From the NCBI GenBank assembly GCA_959601495.1, contig CAUGPT010000019.1:1-34218 (forward strand): a stretch of 34,218 bases of DNA. Reading direction: 5' to 3'. The notes below the pieces were generated by a model. It was not told the origin of the DNA. It saw only the letters and a program-made list of their open reading frames with translations, and searched no databases. Origin of the DNA: Avispirillum sp959601495. Its GTDB lineage: Bacteria; Bacillota; Clostridia; Oscillospirales; CAG-272. The position numbers and the translations under genes were made by a program. Below, in pieces: positions 1 through 7,937 of this stretch (its first letter is position 1; every line of letters begins with the position of its first letter).

Positions 1-3
1 GGC

Positions 4-106
4 TTGGAGCAGTCATTTTGACTTTCCACTCGCTCCAACCGCCGAGGTGGTGAGGTGAGATTTCCAAGAGAGGAGAGGAGGGCGGCTCCCTCATCTCCTT
101 TCTTGG
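4..106. other. Two adjacent strong stem-loops, no gene
   Basis: No coding region is seen here. The first stem-loop pairs 4-10 with 32-38 (7 bp, TTGGAGC/GCTCCAA) and contains an inner perfect inverted repeat 11-15/19-23 with a 3-nt loop. The second pairs 64-82 with 88-106 (19 positions, one G-T wobble and one mismatch, 5-nt loop). A third stem-loop follows at 122-159. Three strong hairpins in 160 bases suggest a structured RNA or a hairpin-rich repeat element. The window starts inside or just before it, so the left boundary is unknown. Confidence 0.5.
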
Positions 107-130
107 ACCGATTCGGGGATGTGTGAAGGG

Positions 131-208
131 GCTGCTTACGGGAAAGCAGTCCCTTCACGTCCTTCTTACTTACGTTTGGTAAGCTGACCACAAAGTTTGA
201 AATGCTTT
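131..208. repeat. 78-bp intergenic repeat, copy 1
   Basis: This block matches 247-324 at a fixed offset of 116 bases with 6 differences in 78. In this copy the 5' part sits in a long hairpin pairing 122-137 with 144-159 (16 positions, two G-T wobbles, loop 138-143). A second small stem CTTAC/GTAAG lies at about 169-182. It looks like a repeated structured module. I recognise no known element. Confidence 0.55.
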
Positions 209-246
209 TCCAATTTCGGAAAGCCGAAAGCCGGCGTCCGTTCGTG

Positions 247-324
247 GCTGCTTACGGGAAAGCAGTCCCTTCACGTCCTTTTTACTTACGTTCGGCAAGC
301 TGACGATAGAGTTTGAAATGCTTT
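247..324. repeat. 78-bp intergenic repeat, copy 2
   Basis: This is the second copy of the block at 131-208 with 6 mismatches. The outer left arm of the hairpin is not conserved here: only CTGCTT/AAGCAG plus one G-T pair remains. Copy 2 therefore looks like a truncated or decayed duplicate. Confidence 0.55.
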
Positions 325-608
325 ACAAATAAACTGAAAGCAAGCAGTTACAAAACTTTGGCGGGGAGACGAGCGAGTGCGGCGGGCGCGGAGGAAACGG
401 CGGGTGAACGAGCGAGTGCGGTGGGGACGAGCGGTAGATGCGGGAGGAATGGCGGGAGCGCGGGGCACGGTGAGCGGCGGGCGGGCTTTGAAACGTGGGA
501 GCCCTGCGGTGGGTGCGCGGTGAGAGCGCGGGCGATGCGCGGCGGGGGCGTGGGCCGGCGCGGACGGGGCGCGGAGATTCGCGGGTATCCGTATCGCCGT
601 GCCGCGGT
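325..608. other. G-rich low-complexity intergenic stretch
   Basis: No credible gene is seen. From about 361 to 580 the plus strand is very G-rich and GC-rich, with a degenerate direct repeat ACGAGCGAGTGCGG at 369-382 and 408-421 and a related fragment near 427. Open frames across it encode Arg/Ala/Gly-rich nonsense without domain character. It lies just downstream of mrnC (read on the minus strand). I see no clean terminator with a T-run for that operon. Confidence 0.4.
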
Positions 609-980
609 TCAGCCTATGCCCCCGAAACCTTTTTCGAACAGCTCCGCAAGGCGGTCGTTGTCACCGCAAAGGTATACATACGCAAATACGCATTCAATAC
701 CCGTTGCGCGGCTGTACTGCGCGTGGGACGCGCTTTTCGGCGACGTGTGCGTGTTGTTTCTGCCGCGGCGGTAAACGTCCGCCTCGTCATCCGTAAACAC
801 GTCGGCAAGGCGCTCCGCGGCGGCGCTTTGCGCCACCGCGGTAACGTATTTCACGGCAAGCTCCTGAGGATGCGCGTGTCCTTCTTCGATCAGCTTTTTT
901 CTGACCATAAGTTCAAGCACCGCGTCTCCCAGGTATGCAAGCTGTGCCGTTGACATTCTGTATGCTTCTTCTTTGTTCAT
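609..980 (-). CDS. mrnC: Mini-ribonuclease III (MrnC)
   Basis: Mini-III is a double-strand-specific endonuclease related to the catalytic domain of RNase III but lacking the dsRNA-binding domain. In Bacillus it matures 23S rRNA. At 123 residues the length fits. The RNase III signature LAYLGDAVLE is at residues 14-23, with acidic Asp19 as a likely metal ligand. The family-typical segment RRGRNNTHTSPK follows, then an ATGIE..FAYVYL helix. The start ATG at 978-980 has a GGAG about 11 bases upstream. It lies 19 bases after the transglutaminase gene stop and is probably the last gene of that operon. In many Clostridia mrnC sits beside cysS or trmH instead, so this placement is somewhat unusual. 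Confidence 0.9.
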   Translation of the reverse strand: MNKEEAYRMSTAQLAYLGDAVLELMVRKKLIEEGHAHPQELAVKYVTAVAQSAAAERLADVFTDDEADVYRRGRNNTHTSPKSASHAQYSRATGIECVFAYVYLCGDNDRLAELFEKGFGGIG

Positions 981-999
981 GTATGTTTGTGCTCCGTAA

Positions 1000-3900
1000 T
1001 TACAGTATATGGCGGATATAGCGCGCCCAAAGCCGCTTTAGGGGCGGCAGATATCTGTACGCTCCGCTTATGAGATCCGCTGTGTAACGGGCGCATATCG
1101 CCGCTTCGTCACTGCTGAGTCCGTGGCCGAATTCTTCCTTCTGCAAAAGGAGGATCGCTTCTTTTGCGTCCACATCGGAAAATCCGCCGAAGTCGCGGCT
1201 AATGCGCTCCGCGTATTCCTCGGTGAGCTCGCCTGTCTCCGGAGCGGCACCGATAAGTGCAAGTATTTCGCTCGTCCAGTCATTTATTTTTCGGACGGCA
1301 CCGTGGCGGTCAAAGTCGCTCTTTTCATACGTTTCGGCATTGCCGACCGAGTCTATAAGGCTGAATTTTCGGCTAGTGGCATCGGCAGCCTTTTTGTATA
1401 TCCTGCGCAGGACAAGATAGATTAGAAATCCTGCAAGTGCGACCGCCGCAACTACGGCAATGATGCGAAGGAACCACATAAGCTCTTCATGGAAGTTCTC
1501 CTGCACGCCGTCGGTATCGACGGTCGCGCTGCTCGCGCCGGGGATAGGTACGGCAGGGGTCGTCGAGGGCGTTGTGCTGCCAGTGCCGTCGCCGTTTTCA
1601 TCTTCCGCGGGAGGTGCGTCCATCGTAGCGTCGGAGGCGCGGTACATTGCGTCCGAATGCTCTCCGGGCGTCACTTCGACCGTCACCCAGCCCATGCCGT
1701 CAATGTAAGCTTCTACCCACGAATGTGCGTTTTCCGCGTTTACATATGCTCTGCCGGATGTTCCGGTGCTTTCGGTCGATTCAAACTCGGACGCGGCATA
1801 TCCTTCGGCGAACCTAGTCGGAATGCCGTATTCTCTGAGTATCTCGCATGCTGCCGTGGCAAAGTGTGTGCAGTAGCCCTCCTTGACATCTTCAAGAAAC
1901 GCCTCAATAACGGGCTTTGATCCGTCGTACAGCGATTTGTCCGGTTCTTTTGTATATTTGTAGCTTTCGTTGAAATAGTTTGCGACGGCTATAGCTTTTT
2001 CAAACGTGCCGCAGCCCGCGGAGAAGCCCGCAGCGATATCCGCCGCTGCCTTTTCTATTGCGGCAGAACCGCTTTTGTTTGTATAGCTTTCGTATACATA
2101 GTCTCTGTATTCCGACTCCGTTTCAAACGAGGCGAGCACCTCCGCGCGGCCGTCGGCGGACATATAGTTGAAGAATCTGTCGCAAAGGCTCGTGCCCATA
2201 TATTCAATGCCGTCGGCGGCAAGGGAAGCGTCGAAAGCGCTTGTCATGGCGGCGAGCGCGTCCGCGTCGTCCGTGTCCGCTTTGTCCGCGTTTTCAAGTA
2301 TGAAATCGCGGCAGCGCATATAGTACTGCTGCGACATATCCGCGTTTGCCGCCGCGTTTTTACGGCTCATGTACTGCACATAGGATACCGTGCTGTATCC
2401 GCTGCCGTATTTATAGAAACGGGAGGAATATATGCCGTCAAAGTATATTGAATATTTGTACGGCGCGTCGGTCTCCTTGCCGTACCCGAGCAGCATATAA
2501 TCCGTGTTCATCCGTGACGGGATAAAGAGCAGGCGGCTGGAGCCGCTTACGCGCCAGACGTTGACGCGCTGCTCGGAAAATCCGTACTTGTAAAACTCTC
2601 TCGGCTCAAAATCTTCAAGCTCGGCGGAGGAGGGGTATACATATTTGTAAAAAGCCGTGCCGATTTCGTCGGGGGTGAACTCTTTACCGAAGCGCGAGCG
2701 GAACTCGAGCACCGTGTCGTAGTCGGCGCCGGTCCACTTGCCCTCTTTAAGGTCAAAATCGGAGCCTATCCAGCTTCTGAGATACACGGGATCGGTCGTG
2801 CCGGCGTCTATTCTGAAAATATTGCGCGTGTCCTTGTATTCAAGGGGCTCGAACGTCAGCTCGCGGGGCGCGAGATCGTCTATGCCGTAGGCGTAAAGCT
2901 CGTTAAGGTCTATGTCGTCTCCGCGAAGGTACGCCGTAACATATGCCCGCGCGGCGGTCACTCTGCTGTCAATGGCAGGTATCCGCCTGAAATTGGCGCT
3001 GACTGCCGAAAGCGGTATCCAGACCGCGAGAAATGCGCAGAGAGCGGTTCCCGCACCGGCATATCCGCCGGCAAAGCATACTTTGCGCTGCTTTTTCGCC
3101 GCGGAGCGCTTCTTTGCGCGCATTTCCTTTTTCAGAGCCTTTTTTTCTGCCTTGCTTTGCGCCGACCTTTCGCCGCAGGCACGTTTGAGCGCGGCTTTCG
3201 CGGCGTCAGCTTCGGCTTTTCTGCCGCTTTTTCTCAGCGCCTTTATATTGTCGCTTTGTGCCTTTGCAGCTTTTCTTTCGGCTTTTTTTGCAAGCCTTTT
3301 TGCATTCTTTTCTTTGTCGGCGGCTGCTTTTTGCTGTTTTTCAACGCGTTTGCCTTCGGCGTATACCGCGCGGCGCGCCGCGTCCGCTTTATTTCTGCTT
3401 ACTCCGGCGAGAAGTGCTGCGCGGTATACCGAGTCGGCTTTCTTTGCCGTTTGGCTTTGAAAAGCTGCGGCGGCACGGCGGGCAGCTTTTTTCTCCCGGA
3501 GCATTTTGCGGCGGGCGGTTTTTTTCTCAAGGCGCTTTTCGCGCCTTATGTCATAGCGGCGGTCATATATCCACATGGCGATCGCGCCGCATATGAATAC
3601 AATGAGAAATGCGGTGCCGGCATTGCCGTATGGCAGATTATATGTCAGTATGGGCGCTATGACGGCTGTGCAGAACAGGGCAAGGGGCACAAGACGGACC
3701 CTTTTCTGAACTGTTGCGAAAAGGATGAGACCCACAACGCTGCAAAGAAGAAATACTCCGAAAAATCTTTGCGGGTCGTTTGCGTCATACGCCGCGTTTG
3801 CGTAGTCGTAGCCGTCCTGCACCATGTAGTTGCCCAGAGAGTAGTAGCCTTTTGACGCCACATGATACAGCGCAAAGTTGTACACTCTGACGGCGCTCTG

Positions 3901-4326
3901 ATATGTAAAGCTTATAGGATCTCCGAACGAAGCCGCACATATGCCGAAATACGCTCCGACGTATACAAGCGGTACCGCGGCGCCGAATTTGTCGACAGCT
4001 GCGGCAATGCCGCACGCGGCGGCTGGGATAAGGGATATGAGCGCGATCGTACCCGCAGTTACGGCGTTTGAACGCCAGTCGGCTGCTTGAGTAAGTCCTG
4101 CGGCGCCGCATATGAACGCGCTGATGCCGAGGATGCCTATATATACGAGCAGCGTGCGAAGAACAAGGCCCACATACAAAGCGGGCTTTACCATGCTTTC
4201 GTCCGGTGATATGAACACGGTCTCAAGCATGCGGCGCGCAGCGCGTTTATTCTTTTTTCTTCTTTCATTGCCGCCGGGGGCGGCACTTGCTTTGTCAGTT
4301 TTTTTCAAGGATATATGCTGCCGCAC
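1000..4326 (-). CDS. Large membrane protein with transglutaminase-like domain
   Basis: This 1108-residue protein has several membrane helices in residues 45-250, a long Lys/Arg/Ala-rich charged segment (about 255-412), another membrane helix (about 415-440), a large outside region, a transglutaminase core, a final membrane helix (about 947-977) and a cytoplasmic tail of about 130 residues. The core shows Cys819 in GYCTHFA, His868 in NAHSW and Glu884 in VTVEVTPG, where the third residue is Glu rather than the more common Asp. The start is GTG at 4326 with AAAGGAG at good spacing. It follows the DUF58 gene by 37 bases. MoxR, DUF58 and transglutaminase proteins commonly form one operon, thought to act in cell-surface or protein-complex maturation, but the substrate is unknown. 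The basic segment is unusually long for this family. Confidence 0.85.
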   Translation of the reverse strand: MRQHISLKKTDKASAAPGGNERRKKNKRAARRMLETVFISPDESMVKPALYVGLVLRTLLVYIGILGISAFICGAAGLTQAADWRSNAVTAGTIALISLIPAAACGIAAAVDKFGAAVPLVYVGAYFGICAASFGDPISFTYQSAVRVYNFALYHVASKGYYSLGNYMVQDGYDYANAAYDANDPQRFFGVFLLCSVVGLILFATVQKRVRLVPLALFCTAVIAPILTYNLPYGNAGTAFLIVFICGAIAMWIYDRRYDIRREKRLEKKTARRKMLREKKAARRAAAAFQSQTAKKADSVYRAALLAGVSRNKADAARRAVYAEGKRVEKQQKAAADKEKNAKRLAKKAERKAAKAQSDNIKALRKSGRKAEADAAKAALKRACGERSAQSKAEKKALKKEMRAKKRSAAKKQRKVCFAGGYAGAGTALCAFLAVWIPLSAVSANFRRIPAIDSRVTAARAYVTAYLRGDDIDLNELYAYGIDDLAPRELTFEPLEYKDTRNIFRIDAGTTDPVYLRSWIGSDFDLKEGKWTGADYDTVLEFRSRFGKEFTPDEIGTAFYKYVYPSSAELEDFEPREFYKYGFSEQRVNVWRVSGSSRLLFIPSRMNTDYMLLGYGKETDAPYKYSIYFDGIYSSRFYKYGSGYSTVSYVQYMSRKNAAANADMSQQYYMRCRDFILENADKADTDDADALAAMTSAFDASLAADGIEYMGTSLCDRFFNYMSADGRAEVLASFETESEYRDYVYESYTNKSGSAAIEKAAADIAAGFSAGCGTFEKAIAVANYFNESYKYTKEPDKSLYDGSKPVIEAFLEDVKEGYCTHFATAACEILREYGIPTRFAEGYAASEFESTESTGTSGRAYVNAENAHSWVEAYIDGMGWVTVEVTPGEHSDAMYRASDATMDAPPAEDENGDGTGSTTPSTTPAVPIPGASSATVDTDGVQENFHEELMWFLRIIAVVAAVALAGFLIYLVLRRIYKKAADATSRKFSLIDSVGNAETYEKSDFDRHGAVRKINDWTSEILALIGAAPETGELTEEYAERISRDFGGFSDVDAKEAILLLQKEEFGHGLSSDEAAICARYTADLISGAYRYLPPLKRLWARYIRHIL

Positions 4327-4363
4327 CGGCGGCTCCTTTCATATTATGGATACTGCTGCTCTC

Positions 4364-6259
4364 TTACGAAAATCTGTCTGTCAGACGGGTGCTGCCGTCA
4401 TATCCCGCGCTCTCGGTGATGTCTTTCATGACTACGCCGCTGCCTCTCAGCTGCATTCTGCATGAGTCCGCATATCTCAGCCGTGCGGCGGGCGATGTAT
4501 AACGGTTTTCGGGATCTGCGGCATACAGCTCGGTGCTGCAGCCCGCGCCCGCACCGCCGAAGCGGGAGGGCAGCGAACAATATTCGCCTATGCTTCGCGG
4601 ATCGAGGTTTGCGCTGACTATCTTAAAGGTTATTTCCCGCGTGTCCGGCACGGCATCGGCAAGCTCCGCTGCACGGTTTTCACAGCCCATCGGCGGCGCG
4701 CAGGAAAAGCGCGACATAACGTATTCAAAATCGGCAAATGAGGCAGCCTCGGCGTATTGCGCGGTGACCTCGCCGTTCTCGGAAGCATACCACAGCACGA
4801 TACAGCGGTTGCCGCCCTTCAGCTCTTTCGCGAGCAGTGAGGCGCCGATCTCCACAACGGCGTCGGCGCAGTATTCCGGCATTTCGTCGGCGTATTCCGC
4901 AAGAGGGGTGCCGCCCCACGGGTCGTCGGCGGGCTTTTTTTCGCCGTTTGCGGATGTCCCCGCGGCGATGCTGTCTATAAGCTCGGCGATGCTGCCGTCC
5001 GTCGGCGCATTGTCTGCGGATGCGGCGCCGACAGGGGACTGCGCCGAGCCGGAATTCTTCGAAGCGGTCCCCGCGCCGTCGGCAGATCTCTCGCCGCGCG
5101 AGGCGGAAGTGCTGTTTTTGCCGCCGCCTCTGTTTTTGCGGCGCTTTGATGTTTCAAGTATCAGTTTATCGATCATTTCCGCCGCTTCAATGTTTTCTTC
5201 GCTTTCTCCGCGGGCTATGCGGCGGCGGTATCTTGATTTCGCGCGCCTGCTTTTGAGTTCGGAAATCGCTTTTGCAAAGGGCATGCGGCTTCCGGACGCA
5301 TTTATTTCGCCTGTCGACGAATAGGCGGAAATATCGGCTTTATCCGCCGCGCCGCTCACGGCGCCGCCGACAGGGTCGGGCGCGGTATACGCGCTGCCGC
5401 TCTCTTCGGCGCCGTCATCAGTCCTGCGCCGTTTGAAAATACCGAACGGAAAACGGGATCTCTGCTTTTCATCCGCAGTCTGCGGTCTCGGGGTGGGCGC
5501 CGCCAGATCTATGATTATGCACGTTCTTTTGTCGTCGTTTGTGTTGAAATCGCGCACCATGAGGTCGTCGGCCTTCGCCGAAAGCTTCCAGTGTACGCTG
5601 CGAAGCTGGTCACCCATGCGGTACTCTCTTATATTTGCCGCCTCTGCCGCGTCCGGCGTCGCCGCCGCGCGGGTGAAAGGCGCGGGAGTGTCCGAGGCTG
5701 CCCGCTCCTCGTATGTGTCAAGCGGCAGCGTGCGGGGATATATCCTCACGCTTGAATAGTTATGTATGTTTTTGCGTATACGGAATATTCTGAAAGGGTC
5801 GGATACGTCAACGCTTTCAACGCCTATCTCGTAAAGCCCTCTGTACCTGAAGCTTACATCCGTTTTGACGCTGTACCCGCCGAAGGGCGGCAGCGACAGC
5901 GCAAGGCGCTGCTTTGCGCAGCGCACGCCTCCCGCCTGCGGCAGGGTAGTGACCGCGCTGGCAAACGGTATCGGCAGGGGAGACGAGTTTATGATGCGCA
6001 CTTCGTATGCAATGTCCTCAAGCTTTTGCGCCACCGGCTTTTCGCAGAAAACATACACCTGTATGCACGCCGCGTTTATAAGCACTGCCGCAAATGAAAC
6101 GGGCAAAATGATCACGATAAACCAGAAAAACACGGCGGATGCCGGATTTTTCAGAAGCTGCGTCATCAAGAGAGCATATAAAAACAGCGCGCCGTATACC
6201 GCGGCGCCGGGCCGCAGCGTGAGTCGGCTTTTTCGTTTTGATTTGTCTGATGAGTTCAT
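4364..6259 (-). CDS. DUF58 domain membrane protein
   Basis: This 631-residue protein has two membrane helices (about 19-36 and 43-63), an extracytoplasmic-like beta region, and the DUF58 signature around residues 208-232 (YRMGDQLRSVHWK followed by LMVRDF). DUF58 proteins are partners of MoxR-type ATPases and their C-terminal part resembles a von Willebrand factor A fold. Between about residues 263 and 420 there is a long Ser/Ala/Gly/Arg-rich, probably disordered insertion, so the protein is longer than the usual 300-430 residues. The start ATG at 6257-6259 has a weak GGAAG upstream. It lies only 5 bases after the moxR stop, which indicates cotranscription. Biochemical function is not known. 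Confidence 0.85.
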   Translation of the reverse strand: MNSSDKSKRKSRLTLRPGAAVYGALFLYALLMTQLLKNPASAVFFWFIVIILPVSFAAVLINAACIQVYVFCEKPVAQKLEDIAYEVRIINSSPLPIPFASAVTTLPQAGGVRCAKQRLALSLPPFGGYSVKTDVSFRYRGLYEIGVESVDVSDPFRIFRIRKNIHNYSSVRIYPRTLPLDTYEERAASDTPAPFTRAAATPDAAEAANIREYRMGDQLRSVHWKLSAKADDLMVRDFNTNDDKRTCIIIDLAAPTPRPQTADEKQRSRFPFGIFKRRRTDDGAEESGSAYTAPDPVGGAVSGAADKADISAYSSTGEINASGSRMPFAKAISELKSRRAKSRYRRRIARGESEENIEAAEMIDKLILETSKRRKNRGGGKNSTSASRGERSADGAGTASKNSGSAQSPVGAASADNAPTDGSIAELIDSIAAGTSANGEKKPADDPWGGTPLAEYADEMPEYCADAVVEIGASLLAKELKGGNRCIVLWYASENGEVTAQYAEAASFADFEYVMSRFSCAPPMGCENRAAELADAVPDTREITFKIVSANLDPRSIGEYCSLPSRFGGAGAGCSTELYAADPENRYTSPAARLRYADSCRMQLRGSGVVMKDITESAGYDGSTRLTDRFS

Positions 6260-6264
6260 TATGC

Positions 6265-7263
6265 TTATCTTCCGGTAGTTCTTGCGGTTTTGTAAGGAAC
6301 CTCAATGCCGCGCGAAAGCTCGCCGAGAATATCGGAGGTGCTCTTTTTCTGCATACGCGCTTCCTGACTCAGGGCGAGTCTGTGCGCCACAACGGGTACA
6401 TACAGCGCGGAAACGTCCTCGGCAAGCACATAGTCGCGGCCGCGTATGAATGCATACGCCTGGGAAAGGCGCATGAGGGCGAGAGAGGCACGGGGAGACG
6501 CGCCGAGGGTTATAAGAGGCGTGTTTCTCGTTGCGGCAACAAGCTGAACTATGTATCTTGAGATCTCGGGCGCAACGTTTACCTTTGACACTATCTGTCT
6601 CAGTGTCATTAGCGACTGCGCGTCCGTAACGGCTTTGACGCTTTCGAGAGGATTATCCAGCTTTCTCTGCAGGATGACCGATATTTCTTCGGTCTCGCTC
6701 GGGTATCCCAGTGAGAGGCGGAGAACAAAACGGTCCAGCTGCGCCTCGGGCAGGGGATATGTGCCGATGTAGCCCGTGGGGTTCTGCGTTGCGACCACCA
6801 TAAACGGCTTCGGCATTTCGTAGGTGACGCCGTCAACGGTCACGGCGCCTTCCTCCATTGCCTCAAGCAGCGCGGACTGTGTCTTGGGAGAAGCACGGTT
6901 GATCTCATCCGCAAGCAGGATGTTGCACATAACAAGTCCGTTTCGGAACTCGAACTTTTCCGATGCCCTGTTGTAGATGTTGAAGCCCGTTATGTCCGAC
7001 GCCATTATATCCGGCGTGAACTGCGCGCGGTTGAATTTCAGCCCCGCCGCGCGGGAGATAGCTGCGGCAAGGGTCGTTTTGCCCGTGCCGGGTACGTCTT
7101 CGATAAGCACATGGCCGCCGCAGAGAAGTGCCGCGACCAGCATGGTGATCTCGCTGTGCTTGCCGATGATGACCTTTTCCGTTTCGTTGATTATCGCCTG
7201 CACGTGCTCGTTTGCCGCAATAGCTTTGTCGGCGGTCTCGGGAGAATAGTCGTATTTGATCAT
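6265..7263 (-). CDS. MoxR family AAA+ ATPase
   Basis: This 332-residue protein is a MoxR-type AAA+ ATPase, a chaperone-like ATPase thought to remodel or activate partner proteins. Walker A is VPGTGKT at residues 57-63, with Lys62. Walker B is ILLADEINRA, with Asp119 and Glu120. The sensor region VVATQNP is clear and the C-terminal AAA lid follows, ending shortly after SRGIEVP. It is the first gene of the minus-strand operon with DUF58 and transglutaminase genes. AAAGG precedes the ATG at 7261-7263. The perR gene is divergent across a 197-base AT-rich spacer holding promoters for both directions. Confidence 0.93.
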   Translation of the reverse strand: MIKYDYSPETADKAIAANEHVQAIINETEKVIIGKHSEITMLVAALLCGGHVLIEDVPGTGKTTLAAAISRAAGLKFNRAQFTPDIMASDITGFNIYNRASEKFEFRNGLVMCNILLADEINRASPKTQSALLEAMEEGAVTVDGVTYEMPKPFMVVATQNPTGYIGTYPLPEAQLDRFVLRLSLGYPSETEEISVILQRKLDNPLESVKAVTDAQSLMTLRQIVSKVNVAPEISRYIVQLVAATRNTPLITLGASPRASLALMRLSQAYAFIRGRDYVLAEDVSALYVPVVAHRLALSQEARMQKKSTSDILGELSRGIEVPYKTARTTGR

Positions 7264-7308
7264 TTCAGAATTACCTTTCCTGTACTGAAAGCATTTCGGT
7301 ATAGGATA

Positions 7309-7337
7309 ATAATAACATTATTTATATATAATTGCAA
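7309..7337 (-). promoter_or_regulatory. Candidate sigma-A promoter for moxR operon
   Basis: Read on the minus strand, -35 TTGCAA (7332-7337) and -10 TATTAT (7309-7314) are separated by 17 bases, 45 bases upstream of the moxR start. The surrounding sequence is AT-rich, so chance matches are possible. Confidence 0.4.
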
Positions 7338-7396
7338 TATATACGGTGCATTTGAAAGGGCGTGTGCCGTCATAATTAATAAAATATTAAAAATAG

Positions 7397-7425
7397 TTGA
7401 CACGGGCGGTTGCATTGTGTAAAAT
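7397..7425 (+). promoter_or_regulatory. Sigma-A promoter of perR
   Basis: TTGACA (7397-7402) and TAAAAT (7420-7425) are separated by 17 bases and end 35 bases upstream of the perR ATG. The hexamers and spacing are near consensus, and the predicted start site falls within the candidate PerR box at 7431-7445. Confidence 0.7.
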
Positions 7426-7430
7426 AGATA

Positions 7431-7445
7431 TAGTAATTATTCTTA
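7431..7445. promoter_or_regulatory. Candidate PerR box (7-1-7 operator)
   Basis: The 15-base site TAGTAAT-T-ATTCTTA has 7-1-7 geometry and matches 5 of 7 bases of each half of the Bacillus PerR box TTATAAT-N-ATTATAA. It overlaps the expected transcription start of perR, as autoregulatory PerR boxes do. The match is imperfect and the region is AT-rich. Confidence 0.4.
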
Positions 7446-7460
7446 ATTTCGGAGGAAAAT

Positions 7461-7835
7461 ATGACACAGCAAAAAGCGGCGGTCATTGACGCCATTCGTG
7501 CCGCGGGGAGAACTCATCCTACGGCGGATACCATATATATGCTTGCCAAAGCACGCCTTCCTTCCATTGCGATAGGCACTGTTTACAGAAATCTTTCGCT
7601 TATGGAGGAGAGTGGGGAATTGCGGCGCATAACCGTGCCCGGCGGCGCCGATCATTACGATATGGCACCGGAAGAGCATTTTCACATATTCTGCACGGTT
7701 TGCGGCAAACTTTATGATGTGCCCATGGAAAACGCGCATATAGATATTGTGGGTCTGCCCGATGGCTTTGTGCTTGACAAGTCAAGCCTTGTTATGGACT
7801 GCGTCTGCGCCGAGTGCGCAAAGAAAAAGCATTGA
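7461..7835 (+). CDS. perR: PerR-like Fur family peroxide-sensing repressor
   Basis: This 124-residue Fur-family protein has an N-terminal winged helix (residues 1-70, TVYRNL recognition region at 40-45) and a C-terminal metal-binding dimerisation domain. The structural zinc site is Cys78-x2-Cys81 and Cys116-x2-Cys119. His73, His75 and Asp86 match the regulatory metal ligands; Asp at the last position is the residue that in Bacillus separates PerR from Fur. It is slightly short for the family (about 145), mainly at the N terminus. A GGAGG site lies before the ATG. Rubrerythrin, a classic PerR target, follows 102 bases downstream. Fur or Zur activity cannot be excluded, but the pairing favours peroxide control. 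Confidence 0.8.
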   Translation: MTQQKAAVIDAIRAAGRTHPTADTIYMLAKARLPSIAIGTVYRNLSLMEESGELRRITVPGGADHYDMAPEEHFHIFCTVCGKLYDVPMENAHIDIVGLPDGFVLDKSSLVMDCVCAECAKKKH

Positions 7836-7857
7836 CGGAACACGATCATCCGCTGCC

Positions 7858-7874
7858 TCGGGCAGCCTGCCCGA
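7858..7874. other. Stem-loop between perR and rubrerythrin
   Basis: TCGGGCA (7858-7864) and TGCCCGA (7868-7874) form a 7-bp stem with a 3-nt loop, 23 bases after the perR stop. No T-run follows, so it is more likely an mRNA processing or stability element than a terminator. Confidence 0.35.
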
Positions 7875-7937
7875 AACGCGGCGCGGTGCCGTCTTTCATA
7901 AAACGCGGCTTTGCCGTATGTAAAAAGGAGTAGTATT

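Noticed and set aside
313..774. A 153-residue plus-strand frame at the left end
   Set aside because: It spans low-complexity G-rich DNA and overlaps mrnC in antisense; it has no ribosome site or recognisable domain.
3157..3855. A 232-residue plus-strand frame rich in Phe and Cys
   Set aside because: It is the complement of the Lys/Ala-rich segment of the transglutaminase gene; AAG and GCX codons give Phe-rich antisense frames.
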